Position numbers and translations under genes: made by a program. A stretch of DNA of 64,000 nt. Origin: QVMG01 sp032073245. Lineage in GTDB: Bacteria > Bacteroidota > Bacteroidia > Bacteroidales > Tannerellaceae. Shown piece by piece: positions 32,907-41,932 of the stretch (position 1 is the first letter of the stretch; each line of letters opens with the position of its first letter). The notes under the pieces were generated by a model that saw nothing but the letters and a program-made list of their open reading frames with translations, was not told the origin of the DNA and ran no database searches. The stretch spans positions 124,001-188,000 of the forward strand of contig DAMANX010000003.1 of the NCBI GenBank assembly GCA_032073245.1. The letters run 5' to 3'.

Positions 32907-35897
32907 CTAACGACCTATATATAGTTTATAAATATTATTATTTACTCTTATAATATATATTCCCGACGTAAGAGATACGATTGTTTGTCCAGATTCAATT
33001 TGTTGTGAAATAATAACTTTACCTTCACTTGTAAAGATTAATAGGTGTGCTGCGTTTTGAGTTTCAACAAATAGCTTATTCTCCTGACTATATACCTGAT
33101 AATAGTTATTTATATCACTATTGCCCGTAGGATCACCTTCATCTTTTCGAACACCTTCGATTGAAACTTTTACGTCAGATTCTATATTGGAAATAATATA
33201 TTTCCCATCGCTTTCCCGTGGAGTAAGTGTTTCTGCTCTATCTGTTTTTACTAAAAGTTCCGAAGCTATATATCCTTCTTCTAATGTTAGTTCAAACTGG
33301 AATTCATTACCTTCAGTAACAATATGTCCACCCGGCTTCGGTGTTATTATAAGCCCTTCTATATCCGGCAATTCTACTAAATAGGTAGAAGCTGACGGAT
33401 CATAATTTCTAACAACGCCTCGTATTTCTACTGTCCTGTGTTGATCTATATCTTCTATAATATGCTGAAATTTAGAGTCTGAGGGTTGACAACCACAATC
33501 TTCCCCATCAACAAAGATTTTCACATTCTTAAGACAGTTACTATATCCCGGTTGAAGTGTGAACTCCACTGTATGGTCATCTCCATGAGATACTGAATGA
33601 GTTCCCGGACCTATACAACTAAAAGATACACCGGCAACATCTTTCACATCTATCTGATATTTATTCTTTGTCCATTCTTCCAATTCATTTTCATCTTCAT
33701 CAATAGGAGAAAAATATACTGTGATATCCGAGGTTATGCTTTCGATTGAATAAACTCCTTCTGAATCGCTAATAGATATTTCCGATCCACTTTCATCATT
33801 GGCAAATACCTTAAATAATGTTTGCGAATATTCTTTATTCAAGGTAGCTGTAAATTTGAATTCTTTATCATATCCCACCTCATTCCGGTTATAATCTTTT
33901 TCATCGATAATGGTCAGATATGTTTCAATTGGGTTTTTATCCTCTTTAATTCCATTCACAAAGGATATAGCATACGTTTTGTCTGTTGATGAGAGATTTA
34001 TTGTTATATCAGAAGTTATAGGTTCTGTTCTGTATATTCCATCTTGCGGTAATAATTCCTTTTCTCCTACTTTTACAGATGGCAAATAGCCATCATCTGT
34101 TTCTACCTCAAAAGAGAAAGTTTCACCATGATTTACTTTTAATTCTCCTTCTGAGACTTTAGCTTGTACATGTTCAGCATCATTAATTGTAATAGTATAC
34201 TCATTTACCGTAAGATTACTGCAATCTACAATTATTTCAATATCATCTTCGACTGATGAAAGTATGCCAATATTATCAATATATTCAAATTCAACGCTTT
34301 CAGGATATGTAAAGTCTTCTCCCTTTAATTGGAACCGACTATATTTTACAGGGAATGCTATTTCAAATTCCAATTCCGCTTCATCTTTCTTTAATTTAAA
34401 AAGATTTGAAACATATTCTCCTTCCACTTGTATTTGTGGTTTTTCATCTTCGTCGTCAGGGAAACCCTCAAATACAAATGTGATATTACGATCATCTATA
34501 GAGTGTACTTCGCATGTAATGGAGACTATTATATCTCCTTTAATATTCGGTATTGTAATGATATTGTCATTTATATCTACTGTTCCACAATTACCCTTTG
34601 GGGCAATTTTAGCTCCGTATTTATAAGTGATTTTCTCATTTACAGAGGTCATTGATAACACCAGATTACTACCTTCTGTTACAGAAATAGTATTTCCTTC
34701 ACCTTGATGTTCAGAAGTTACTTGCACTTCCACCTCTTCATCATCATATTTAAGCGTTACGCAAGGTCTGTTCTGATATTCATAGACTCCTATATCTATT
34801 TGACCTTGGTTTATCCGATTATTTCCATTCAAATCTGTTAATACTGGGTTTATACTGTTGCTTCCGGCATTGATAAGCGGACTGTCTTCCTCAGGATTAA
34901 AGTTTACATCCCATTCCGGATTTGTGTCTTTTTTCAGGTTATTATTTCCTTCAAGTTCTATACCTTCTATAAGACAATAGCCATAAGTACCTTGGCCAGC
35001 ATTACGAATATTATCATTGTTGCCATCATCCCTATTACCATATACTATGGTATTATATAACTTTGGTTTAGCTCCTTTCTCCCACAAAAAAGAACTCTGA
35101 TTATAAATTCCTCCACCATCATCTGCATAATTATTTGCAATTGTGGCATTTATAAGTTCCGGATTCGATTCTCTGGAATTATATATACCACCTCCTTCAT
35201 CTTTTGATGTATTTCCATATATTAATACATTAATAAATTGAGGGGAAGAGGTATCATTATAGACACCAGCTCCATTTCCATCCGCTTTATTTCCGGTAAT
35301 AATTACATTTTTAATAATCGGAGTTGCATTTACATTATATAAACCTCCTCCATGATATTTAGTTACATTTACAACATTCCTTATTCCTCTATCCTGATAT
35401 ACATTTACTGCAGAGTCGAAAACACCATCATCCGTTGCATACCCTCCTGTAATTGTCAAGCCGTCTAAAGTAGGGGAGATTCTATCAGACTTTTCGGGAC
35501 CTGCTATAATTACAACATTAAAAGAATTATCTTTATCTCTACCATCTAAAATGGTTGGATAAAGAGCTATATTACGAATTTCCTGAGAAGGAGTACTTTT
35601 ATCCGAATATCCACCTTCTATAGTAATATTCTCACGTATAAGAAAGGCTTTTGTTCGGGGTCCATGCAAATTGTTTTCACCACCTGATTTTCTGGTGGGA
35701 TAATAATTACCCTGGGCTACTTTTATTATATCCCCGCCTTTAGCTTTATCTAAAGCCGATTGTAAACTGGTTGGAGATTCCCATGAGCTTCCGTCTCCTG
35801 TGTTCCCACTCGCTTTCACATGATAAGTTTCTGCCTGCACCTGCACTATAAACAAGCTAGTTAAGGCTGTTAATAAGCATAAGTAAAGATGTTTCAT
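32907..35897 (-). CDS. Secreted right-handed beta-helix protein with T9SS-like tail
   Basis: A 996-aa protein with a signal peptide (about residues 1-22). Residues about 25-375 are a parallel beta-helix of the choice-of-anchor-Q type, with GGGLYNVNATPIIKNVIITG, GGGIYNSRESNPELINATI and the closing NGNNRINQGQIDIGVYEYQ. Several beta modules of 60-80 residues follow, with repeated SDITV/SDVKV and FSFEVE/FQFELTLEEGY blocks. The last 70 residues (LFVETQNAAHLLIFTSEGKV to SGIYIIRVNN) resemble the type IX secretion sorting domain, although shorter than usual. Export by T9SS is likely given porZ in the window. Ligand unknown. Confidence 0.82.
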   Translation of the reverse strand: MKHLYLCLLTALTSLFIVQVQAETYHVKASGNTGDGSSWESPTSLQSALDKAKGGDIIKVAQGNYYPTRKSGGENNLHGPRTKAFLIRENITIEGGYSDKSTPSQEIRNIALYPTILDGRDKDNSFNVVIIAGPEKSDRISPTLDGLTITGGYATDDGVFDSAVNVYQDRGIRNVVNVTKYHGGGLYNVNATPIIKNVIITGNKADGNGAGVYNDTSSPQFINVLIYGNTSKDEGGGIYNSRESNPELINATIANNYADDGGGIYNQSSFLWEKGAKPKLYNTIVYGNRDDGNNDNIRNAGQGTYGYCLIEGIELEGNNNLKKDTNPEWDVNFNPEEDSPLINAGSNSINPVLTDLNGNNRINQGQIDIGVYEYQNRPCVTLKYDDEEVEVQVTSEHQGEGNTISVTEGSNLVLSMTSVNEKITYKYGAKIAPKGNCGTVDINDNIITIPNIKGDIIVSITCEVHSIDDRNITFVFEGFPDDEDEKPQIQVEGEYVSNLFKLKKDEAELEFEIAFPVKYSRFQLKGEDFTYPESVEFEYIDNIGILSSVEDDIEIIVDCSNLTVNEYTITINDAEHVQAKVSEGELKVNHGETFSFEVETDDGYLPSVKVGEKELLPQDGIYRTEPITSDITINLSSTDKTYAISFVNGIKEDKNPIETYLTIIDEKDYNRNEVGYDKEFKFTATLNKEYSQTLFKVFANDESGSEISISDSEGVYSIESITSDITVYFSPIDEDENELEEWTKNKYQIDVKDVAGVSFSCIGPGTHSVSHGDDHTVEFTLQPGYSNCLKNVKIFVDGEDCGCQPSDSKFQHIIEDIDQHRTVEIRGVVRNYDPSASTYLVELPDIEGLIITPKPGGHIVTEGNEFQFELTLEEGYIASELLVKTDRAETLTPRESDGKYIISNIESDVKVSIEGVRKDEGDPTGNSDINNYYQVYSQENKLFVETQNAAHLLIFTSEGKVIISQQIESGQTIVSLTSGIYIIRVNNNIYKLYIGR

Positions 35898-36016
35898 TTT
35901 AATTGTTTTTGGGGTTGTAATTATTTTTCATTACTACCGTATGCAGAATAGGATCTTGGTTATCTTTAAAGTTAAGATGTGGTTAGTCTATATCAGCATA
36001 ATCAGGTAATGATTAG

Positions 36017-36024
36017 CAAACATA
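36017..36024 (-). promoter_or_regulatory. Promoter -7 element of the beta-helix gene
   Basis: The minus strand reads TATGTTTG, a full match about 120 nt before ATG 35897. The remainder of this 280-bp gap holds only this and the terminator at 36136. Confidence 0.45.
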
Positions 36025-36135
36025 AAGTGAATTCATGAAAATCATATAATAAAAAAGGAGGTTTTACAAATGGATAAACTTTATTTTAAGAGAAGAAATT
36101 AGTAAGGCTGTTACGTTTTTTGAAAAAAAATCAAA

Positions 36136-36171
36136 TTCTCCAGCCAAAACTAATTTATTTCGGCTGGAGAA
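36136..36171 (-). terminator. Intrinsic terminator of the DUF4132 operon
   Basis: TTCTCCAGCC and GGCTGGAGAA form a 10-bp stem around a 16-nt loop. On the minus strand it is followed by TTTGATTTTTTTT. It is 7 nt past the stop at 36178. Confidence 0.9.
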
Positions 36172-36177
36172 AGCATT

Positions 36178-39108
36178 TCAATGCTTTATTCGTATTTGAT
36201 CCAATATAAATGGATCCTTTATCTTCTGATCCTCTGCGAACAGGATAATCTTGGAAAGAATCTCTGCCGTCTTTGGGTCTTCATCGACAAAGGGCAGGAA
36301 GAGGCGTCCGCGATGTTGTGAATGTACAGGAAGTACATTGATTGCCGCTCCGGCTTCCTGATGAATTATGCCGCTTCCCAAATGGATGTTAAAGTTGCCC
36401 ATTGTTCCGGTGATAAAGGCAAAGTTCTTTTCGATACGGACGTTATCCAGTTTGAACAGAGGCAGGGTAAAGGTGACGATCGCGGCACGCATCTCGATGG
36501 TAGAATGGCTTGTTTCAGGATCGACTCCACCGACATGGGCTACGCTGACGGCCAGGTCGACATCTCGCATTACTTCGGAGAAGATTACGTCGGGGATTTG
36601 GCCAACAGGGATCGGTTTGTTGCTTTTCCGGTCGTGGAAGGCTACCCATTCCAGGGTGGGTGCTTCAGCGTCTGCGGGACTGAACCAATCAGCCAGGGCG
36701 TAGATCGTGGCGACGATGTTTTCTTTGTAATAGATCTTTTGTAATCCGTCTTCGTAGTTGGCTACCCAGCGGCGGCTTTTTAGTACAGCGACTGTTTTTT
36801 GCGGTTGGATCTGATTGCCTGCATAACGCAGGGAGTCCATCATGGGGCGTTCTTCGTTGGTCTTCACATATAGTTCGCGGAACATTTGTTTGAAAGGCTG
36901 GCGTATCTTGTTATCGAAAAGGTAACGTTGGTATGCGGCCCAGCTTTCTTGCTTATATAGGTCGACCGGGTGGGCGATGCGCACTTCCGTTGCCGGTTTT
37001 TGCTGTTGTATCTCTCCATCTGGTGTAACGAGTGCTTTCTCGCGGTAAAAGCCTGTTTCTCCTTTTGTGGTGACAAATACGAGGTTACGCAACAGGGGCC
37101 ATACGACAGGGTTCTGTGTCAGCTCTTCCAGGTCTTTGATCAGGAATGGGGTTTCATCTTCCATTGCTTGTTCGAGCATCAGGCGGGAACGGGAATGCTG
37201 GTCTTTCAGTTTTTTGTGGACTTCTTTGAGTTCCTCGATATAGGGGTCTTTTTTTAATTTTGCGGGTGCGCTATTGAGTGCTTTTCCGGCTTTGAGGTAG
37301 TTGACCGATGATTTTCCTTCTTCGTCAATGCTGATGTATACTTCTATTCCTTCTATTTCTTTCGGGGTAAAATAGGGCTGCATGTCTTTGATCAGGGCAG
37401 TTTCCATACTCCACGTAAGACGGGTCACGTCGGTATATCCGGCGTTGCGTGCCAGATTTTGCATTCCAATGGCCACAGCTTTCTTTTCGCTTTCCTGGCG
37501 TTGGGCGCCGAAGGTTTTGCTTTCTTTCAGGAATTTCTGCAGATACTGGTAGCGTTCCAACAAGTCGGAATTTGTTTTCTTATTCAAAGGGATAAGGCAA
37601 TAGGCCATCAACAGGTCTTTGTTGCGTTTATCGGCAATCTGCCGGCGTGTTTCTTTCGGATCGAGTTTGCCATTCACCGCATCGGCATATTTGCGGGCAC
37701 GGGTATGTCCCGTTCCGGAGGAAATGTATTTTGCAGCATCGTAGACGACAGCAAAACGTTTCTCGCCGATCTCGTTATAGGCTTCGCGGAACCAGTCGAT
37801 ATCAAAAGCGCCGCCTTTCAGGTCTTCCACATCGATCGGTGTGAAACGGGCTATAATGGCTTTTTTACGATCGTCGCACCATTCGTTCAGGTGGGCATGG
37901 AAGTAATATCCGGCGCTATAGAGGCCTTTCCAACCGATACATTCTTCTATGATTTCAAGCCATTGAGGGGCATACATTCCGGCTTCGACCAATCTTTCGT
38001 CGGTTATACCCGTTCCTTCCAGCTGCGCCCGGAGCGTTTTCGATGTATCGTCTGCTGCCGGAAATGAGCAGCGCATCAGTTTGCTGAGTACTTCTTTTTT
38101 AGTGAAGTTCGAGTTATAATAGTAGTCCGACCGTCCGAAGGTGTCTTTTTCTAAGGCTTTCAATATGTTTATGAGGGTGGCTGCTCCTTCTACCCGTTCG
38201 AGTTTCATGGCCAGGGGCGATACTTCGGTTGCCGAGTCGCCTCGTTTCAGTTCGATGTCCAGGATACGGGATGTGACTTTCTGCAATATTTTTTTGATAC
38301 CCGACAAATCGGCGCCTTCTCTGATCCTCAGCCGTCGAAGCCGCCACGGACTAAGTTTGCCGGTGAAATAGACGGATACTTCGTTCAGATGGTCGAGGGC
38401 ATTGATGCGTACCATTAACTCACGGATAACTTCCGTTTCGGGGATAATTCCTTTTGTGTAGGCTTCGCCGAATTCAAAAATGGAGAGATGAGGTTCTGGG
38501 AACGAAGCGATCGGGTCGGTATGGAGAAAATCTGCTTTCTGGTAATAAAGGTAGCGCAGGATAAAATAAGCATCGAAGCCTTCATCGGAATCGCTTCTTC
38601 CAAACTTTTCACTAAACCAGAAGGATATTGCCGGATGTTGATGGATAAAGGTGGTACGTTTGTGTACCGTTTTCTGCCAGTCGGTATAGGAAAAGATCAT
38701 CCGGCTACTTTCTTTTTCCATATAGGGATAGAAGCTAAGAAGGATATTGCGGGATAGGTTCTGTGCGTATATTTCGTCCCAATATTCGCGGGTAAGTACA
38801 GGGATGATACGTTTGATTATATCAGCATAGCGTAACTGTCCGATCTTCTTTTTCAATCCTGTGAGGTCGAAACCATAGAAGTTGCGGATATCGGGCAGAA
38901 ATTCCTCATCCATCCGTTCGTATACGCTGCCGGGGGCACTGTCTTCGCCCCAGTTGGTGCCACAGGCAAACGCGAGTTGCAACAGTTGGCTGAAGTTTCC
39001 GATCTCTTCTTTATAAAATGCCCGCCATACATCGGCCAGCGGATAACGGTCGAGCTCGTTAGGTTCTTCTTCTTCTTTTTTGATCTCGAGGTAGTTGTTT
39101 TGAAGCAT
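36178..39108 (-). CDS. DUF4132-family protein, 3' part of a frameshifted gene
   Basis: This 976-codon frame holds the second part of a MolR/YehI-like giant protein. The DUF4132 core lies in the centre (NAGYTDVTRLTWSMETALIK to RIAHPVDLYKQESWAAYQRY). A C-terminal domain (GNFNIHLGSGIIHQEAGAAI to RLFLPFVDEDPKTAEILSKI) corresponds to the module that follows DUF4132 in this family. The annotated Met at 39108 is internal: in-frame sequence continues upstream as a sensible chain (FTGIYGYQF) until about 39147, where the upstream ORF's frame takes over. No ribosome-binding site is evident at 39108. Function unknown; E. coli relatives MolR and YehI are poorly characterised. Confidence 0.8.
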   Translation of the reverse strand: MLQNNYLEIKKEEEEPNELDRYPLADVWRAFYKEEIGNFSQLLQLAFACGTNWGEDSAPGSVYERMDEEFLPDIRNFYGFDLTGLKKKIGQLRYADIIKRIIPVLTREYWDEIYAQNLSRNILLSFYPYMEKESSRMIFSYTDWQKTVHKRTTFIHQHPAISFWFSEKFGRSDSDEGFDAYFILRYLYYQKADFLHTDPIASFPEPHLSIFEFGEAYTKGIIPETEVIRELMVRINALDHLNEVSVYFTGKLSPWRLRRLRIREGADLSGIKKILQKVTSRILDIELKRGDSATEVSPLAMKLERVEGAATLINILKALEKDTFGRSDYYYNSNFTKKEVLSKLMRCSFPAADDTSKTLRAQLEGTGITDERLVEAGMYAPQWLEIIEECIGWKGLYSAGYYFHAHLNEWCDDRKKAIIARFTPIDVEDLKGGAFDIDWFREAYNEIGEKRFAVVYDAAKYISSGTGHTRARKYADAVNGKLDPKETRRQIADKRNKDLLMAYCLIPLNKKTNSDLLERYQYLQKFLKESKTFGAQRQESEKKAVAIGMQNLARNAGYTDVTRLTWSMETALIKDMQPYFTPKEIEGIEVYISIDEEGKSSVNYLKAGKALNSAPAKLKKDPYIEELKEVHKKLKDQHSRSRLMLEQAMEDETPFLIKDLEELTQNPVVWPLLRNLVFVTTKGETGFYREKALVTPDGEIQQQKPATEVRIAHPVDLYKQESWAAYQRYLFDNKIRQPFKQMFRELYVKTNEERPMMDSLRYAGNQIQPQKTVAVLKSRRWVANYEDGLQKIYYKENIVATIYALADWFSPADAEAPTLEWVAFHDRKSNKPIPVGQIPDVIFSEVMRDVDLAVSVAHVGGVDPETSHSTIEMRAAIVTFTLPLFKLDNVRIEKNFAFITGTMGNFNIHLGSGIIHQEAGAAINVLPVHSQHRGRLFLPFVDEDPKTAEILSKIILFAEDQKIKDPFILDQIRIKH

Positions 39109-41225
39109 GAACTGATAGCCATAGATTCCCGTAAATTGCTCTTCTCTGTGTGTGTTTCGACGAGGCTGTTGAGTTTTTCAAACAGACCGAGGGCATCTGC
39201 TTTGGGTTTGTTGCCCAATAGTTTTTTAAAGAACGATCCTTCCTGAAAGAGTGAAAACGCTTGTTTGAGGTCGAAATCGGCATCCGGTTGCAATGCAGGG
39301 AGTGTGATTTCTTCCTTCGGATCAAAAAGTCCGTAGCCATTGGCTTTATTAAAGGTGGCCACATCCTGCTGCGCTCCGGTCAGCTGGTCGATCAGTACCT
39401 GTTCCTTCATCGAGGGTTTGGCAATGGCTTCTACGAGTGGCAGCGAGCTTTCGACTACCTTTCCGTATTCTTTGTTGGCCCTTACGGTCAGGAGCATATC
39501 CAACGCCGCTATCCGTTTATCGGTTATCGTATCGGCAAGGAGCCGTTCGATAGTTTGTGCGAGTTGGCAAGGCTTTTGTTTCAGGAGCAATTTGATGGCA
39601 TTCTGCCGCAAGTCGCCAGCTTTGAAGCGTAACAGGTCTTCAATCAGCATATATTGTGCTTCGTCCAGTGCGATTGAGTCTAACACTTCGAAAGCTTCTG
39701 CACGGGGGTATTCGGCACGGTCGCCCAATGCCCGTGTGACGGTTTCTTTCTGGATAGGGGTCGACGGTTTCTTCAATAGGCTGCGTATAAAGTTGCGCCG
39801 CGTATAGCTCGACATTTGTGAAAAATAGAGACAGGCGTCGTCAATCAGTTTCTTGTTTTTGGAAATATACACAAGTGCCGCCATCTTATCGACTACTTCC
39901 TGTCGGGTCAGTTCCTTATCATACCAGGGGAAGATAAAAGGGGAGAATGTTTGTTTTTCTTTCACTTTTCCCTGTAGTTCCTTCAGTAGTTCATATTGTT
40001 TTTCGGCTTCTTCCTGTGAAGTGAAATATTCGTCGAAATTGCTCTTCTCCGTATAGTAACTATGGAAATTCACGCCTTGCAGGTAGCTATCCAGATAAGC
40101 CGCCACAAGGGAAAAGTCATCGCGGTAGAGTTCGAGCGCCTTCTTTGCCATCGTGCGTTGCAGCCGGTTCGACTGCGTGGCGTTGAGGTAATAAAACAAT
40201 ACCTGTATCTTGTGTTTAACTCCTTCCTGCAAAAGGAAACCGGCTATAGGCTCAATATCTTCCATCCGGTGGAATCCTGTGATCCACAGGCCCAGGTAGG
40301 CTTCTATTGCATCGATGTTCTCGAGACATTCGGCTGCATACTGAGGGTCTGCCAATACGCGGTCGATCAGTTCGATCTGTTTCTGGCTGATGCGGTCAGC
40401 ATCCGTTTCGTTCACCAGTCCCGTCCAGGTTCCCACAGCGCGTTTGACGGCCGAGAAGCGTTGCAGATTATTGTCTTTGATCAACCGGAAAAGGTAGGTA
40501 AATCCTTCTATGGTTCCGCTGTCCATTGTTTCGGCAATCGACTGGCGAAGGCCTTCCTGTAGCTTTGCAGCCAATAGGAGTTTTCCTTCCATTTCATACA
40601 GTTCCCGGCTTTGGCTCATCACGATGCCTTGCAGCAGATTGTAGGTCACAATGCCGGAATGGTTGTTGTCGCTGCAAAGGATATCTTTGACCTGTTCGAT
40701 TACGGCACGGTTATCGTTGTCGATCTCCACAGCGAGCAATCCTGCATAATCGATATCCCCGATAAAGGTTCTTTCTTCCTCTGTACGGCCTCCTTTCAAT
40801 ATCGTTTCAATGGAAAGTCCGGAGGCTGCGATCGAAAAGAAGTCTTTCAGCCGGTCGAGTGCTTTCTGATAGTGATAAAGAGGATCCTCAGTGCGGACCG
40901 GGCGCCGGTAGTAACCCCGGGTATAGGGATAGAGGGGCATCTTTCCGAGCCATTTCACATATTTTTCGGCGTAGTCGTCGCCCAGCATATAGTTCAACAC
41001 TTCACGCCGTCCGTTGTCGAACAATTCTTCTGTACGGGTTACTTTTTTCTTGCGGATCAGCTCGTGAAAATAATTGTCGGCATCCGAATCGTTAGTTTCC
41101 ATCCGTGCGATAAGTTTGTCAAACAACAGGATTTCGCCTATACTGAGTTTACCTTTTCTTTGTTTCTTCTGCTCCAGATAGCCTTCGACCATCTCATTGG
41201 ATTCTTTCCTCCAGAAAATGCCCAT
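38853..41225 (-). CDS. DUF4132-family protein, 5' part of a frameshifted gene
   Basis: A 790-codon frame starting ATG GGC at 41225. Roughly the first 692 residues are a helical-repeat domain (DUF5724-like), with features such as FTYLFRLIKDNNLQRFSAVK and YRDDFSLVAAYLDSYLQGV. After LNSLVETH the frame turns into low-quality sequence (SCFKTTTSRSKKKKK and onward) that only shadows the downstream ORF. Joining the two frames at the (CA)n run near 39150 would give one protein of about 1,680 aa, the size expected for this family. The block is GC-rich: hand counts of 34 and 35 G+C in two 60-base lines, against 18 in a line at 42181. Confidence 0.8.
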   Translation of the reverse strand: MGIFWRKESNEMVEGYLEQKKQRKGKLSIGEILLFDKLIARMETNDSDADNYFHELIRKKKVTRTEELFDNGRREVLNYMLGDDYAEKYVKWLGKMPLYPYTRGYYRRPVRTEDPLYHYQKALDRLKDFFSIAASGLSIETILKGGRTEEERTFIGDIDYAGLLAVEIDNDNRAVIEQVKDILCSDNNHSGIVTYNLLQGIVMSQSRELYEMEGKLLLAAKLQEGLRQSIAETMDSGTIEGFTYLFRLIKDNNLQRFSAVKRAVGTWTGLVNETDADRISQKQIELIDRVLADPQYAAECLENIDAIEAYLGLWITGFHRMEDIEPIAGFLLQEGVKHKIQVLFYYLNATQSNRLQRTMAKKALELYRDDFSLVAAYLDSYLQGVNFHSYYTEKSNFDEYFTSQEEAEKQYELLKELQGKVKEKQTFSPFIFPWYDKELTRQEVVDKMAALVYISKNKKLIDDACLYFSQMSSYTRRNFIRSLLKKPSTPIQKETVTRALGDRAEYPRAEAFEVLDSIALDEAQYMLIEDLLRFKAGDLRQNAIKLLLKQKPCQLAQTIERLLADTITDKRIAALDMLLTVRANKEYGKVVESSLPLVEAIAKPSMKEQVLIDQLTGAQQDVATFNKANGYGLFDPKEEITLPALQPDADFDLKQAFSLFQEGSFFKKLLGNKPKADALGLFEKLNSLVETHTEKSNLRESMAISSCFKTTTSRSKKKKKNLTSSTVIRWPMYGGHFIKKRSETSANCCNSRLPVAPTGAKTVPPAAYTNGWMRNFCPISATSMVSTSQD
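39147..39155 (-). other. Frameshift site: CA dinucleotide run in the DUF4132 gene
   Basis: The plus strand reads TGTGTGTGT. Removing one CA unit on the coding strand would join LNSLVETH directly to REEQFTGIYGYQF in the downstream frame. A classic slippery heptamer, A AAA AAG, in the upstream frame lies further on at 39081-39075, but the frames already look switched before it. Confidence 0.65.
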
Positions 41226-41250
41226 AATAGTAAAGTTTGTTTTTTATCGA

Positions 41251-41670
41251 CTACCACATTCTGCCTGCCAACAGGGTGAGGCGGATAAAGGTTAGTTCGT
41301 TGTTTTCCGATAATTCAATTTGTTCTTGTAGTGATTTGAGTTCTTTGTCGTCCACAAATACCCGAAAGATACCGTCTTCGAACGACAGGAGTGCATTTTC
41401 CACAGCCTTCGGGGTTTCGGCCGGAAGCCCATTATAGTTCACTCCGAATGCTATCTTCCCGGATGCCGATTTTTCCTCTATTTCTTCGGCAGTCAGGTAC
41501 TTCAGGAGTTCGCTTTCTGCTAAACGGTTGTTGTATTTTTTTACCTGCTCAATGACTACTGTGGTTATCAATTCGGCAGTGGTTGCAGGTTTTGTTTCAA
41601 TCAGGATAGGCTGTTTCTCAATACTTTGTTTCCGCTTACCTAATTGCTTTACATTGACATATAACTGCAT
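41251..41670 (-). CDS. Small conserved partner of the DUF4132 gene, function unknown
   Basis: A 139-aa cytoplasmic protein of no family I can name. It begins MQLYVNVKQLGKRKQSIEKQ, has a helical middle (AELITTVVIEQVKKYNNRL) and a strand SGKIAFGVNYNGL. It ends FVDDKELKSLQEQIELSENN and ELTFIRLTLLAGRMW, compact as in a ubiquitin-like or small alpha/beta fold; that fold is a guess. The start at ATG 41670 is chosen because the longer frame from 41721 begins with non-conserved residues. It is 25 nt upstream of the DUF4132 gene with the same high G+C, so they form one operon. Confidence 0.7.
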   Translation of the reverse strand: MQLYVNVKQLGKRKQSIEKQPILIETKPATTAELITTVVIEQVKKYNNRLAESELLKYLTAEEIEEKSASGKIAFGVNYNGLPAETPKAVENALLSFEDGIFRVFVDDKELKSLQEQIELSENNELTFIRLTLLAGRMW

Positions 41671-41792
41671 GGTATCGCTATTTACTTGTTGGCAAATTAA
41701 CGAATTATTCCTGATAAACACCAGAAATAGTTTAATTAATCAGAATACTTTATATTACTCTTATTAAAAATTTCCCGCAATACCATTTTGTC

Positions 41793-41848
41793 AAATTATA
41801 CATATAATTTCTCCAAACTATACATAGTACTTAGCTAAACTATGTATA
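41793..41848. repeat. 22-bp-period array C (core AAACTATACATA)
   Basis: AAATTATACATA (41793), AAACTATACATA (41815) and AAACTATGTATA (41837) start exactly 22 bp apart. The core CTATACATAG in copy two is the reverse complement of CTATGTATAG in copy three. It lies about 120-180 bp upstream of the DUF4132 operon. No TAnnTTTG promoter was found on the minus strand here. Confidence 0.75.
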
Positions 41849-41932
41849 GAAACACTTTTTAATCTATCATTTATCTGGGAAATAAATAAAAAAGGTTCCT
41901 TTATGTAATTATGAAAAGTATTAAGGTTATGA

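Noticed and set aside
37459..38067. Plus-strand open frame of 202 codons (and similar long ones at 40062-41279)
   Set aside because: They are the antisense of the GC-rich DUF4132 gene, where stop codons are rarer; composition is Phe/Cys/His-rich with no recognisable domain.
38853..39108. Two genuinely overlapping genes in the DUF4132 region
   Set aside because: The 256-bp overlap reads as real protein only in the downstream frame. The upstream ORF's tail is Ser/Lys/Thr-rich filler, so a frameshift explains the pattern better.
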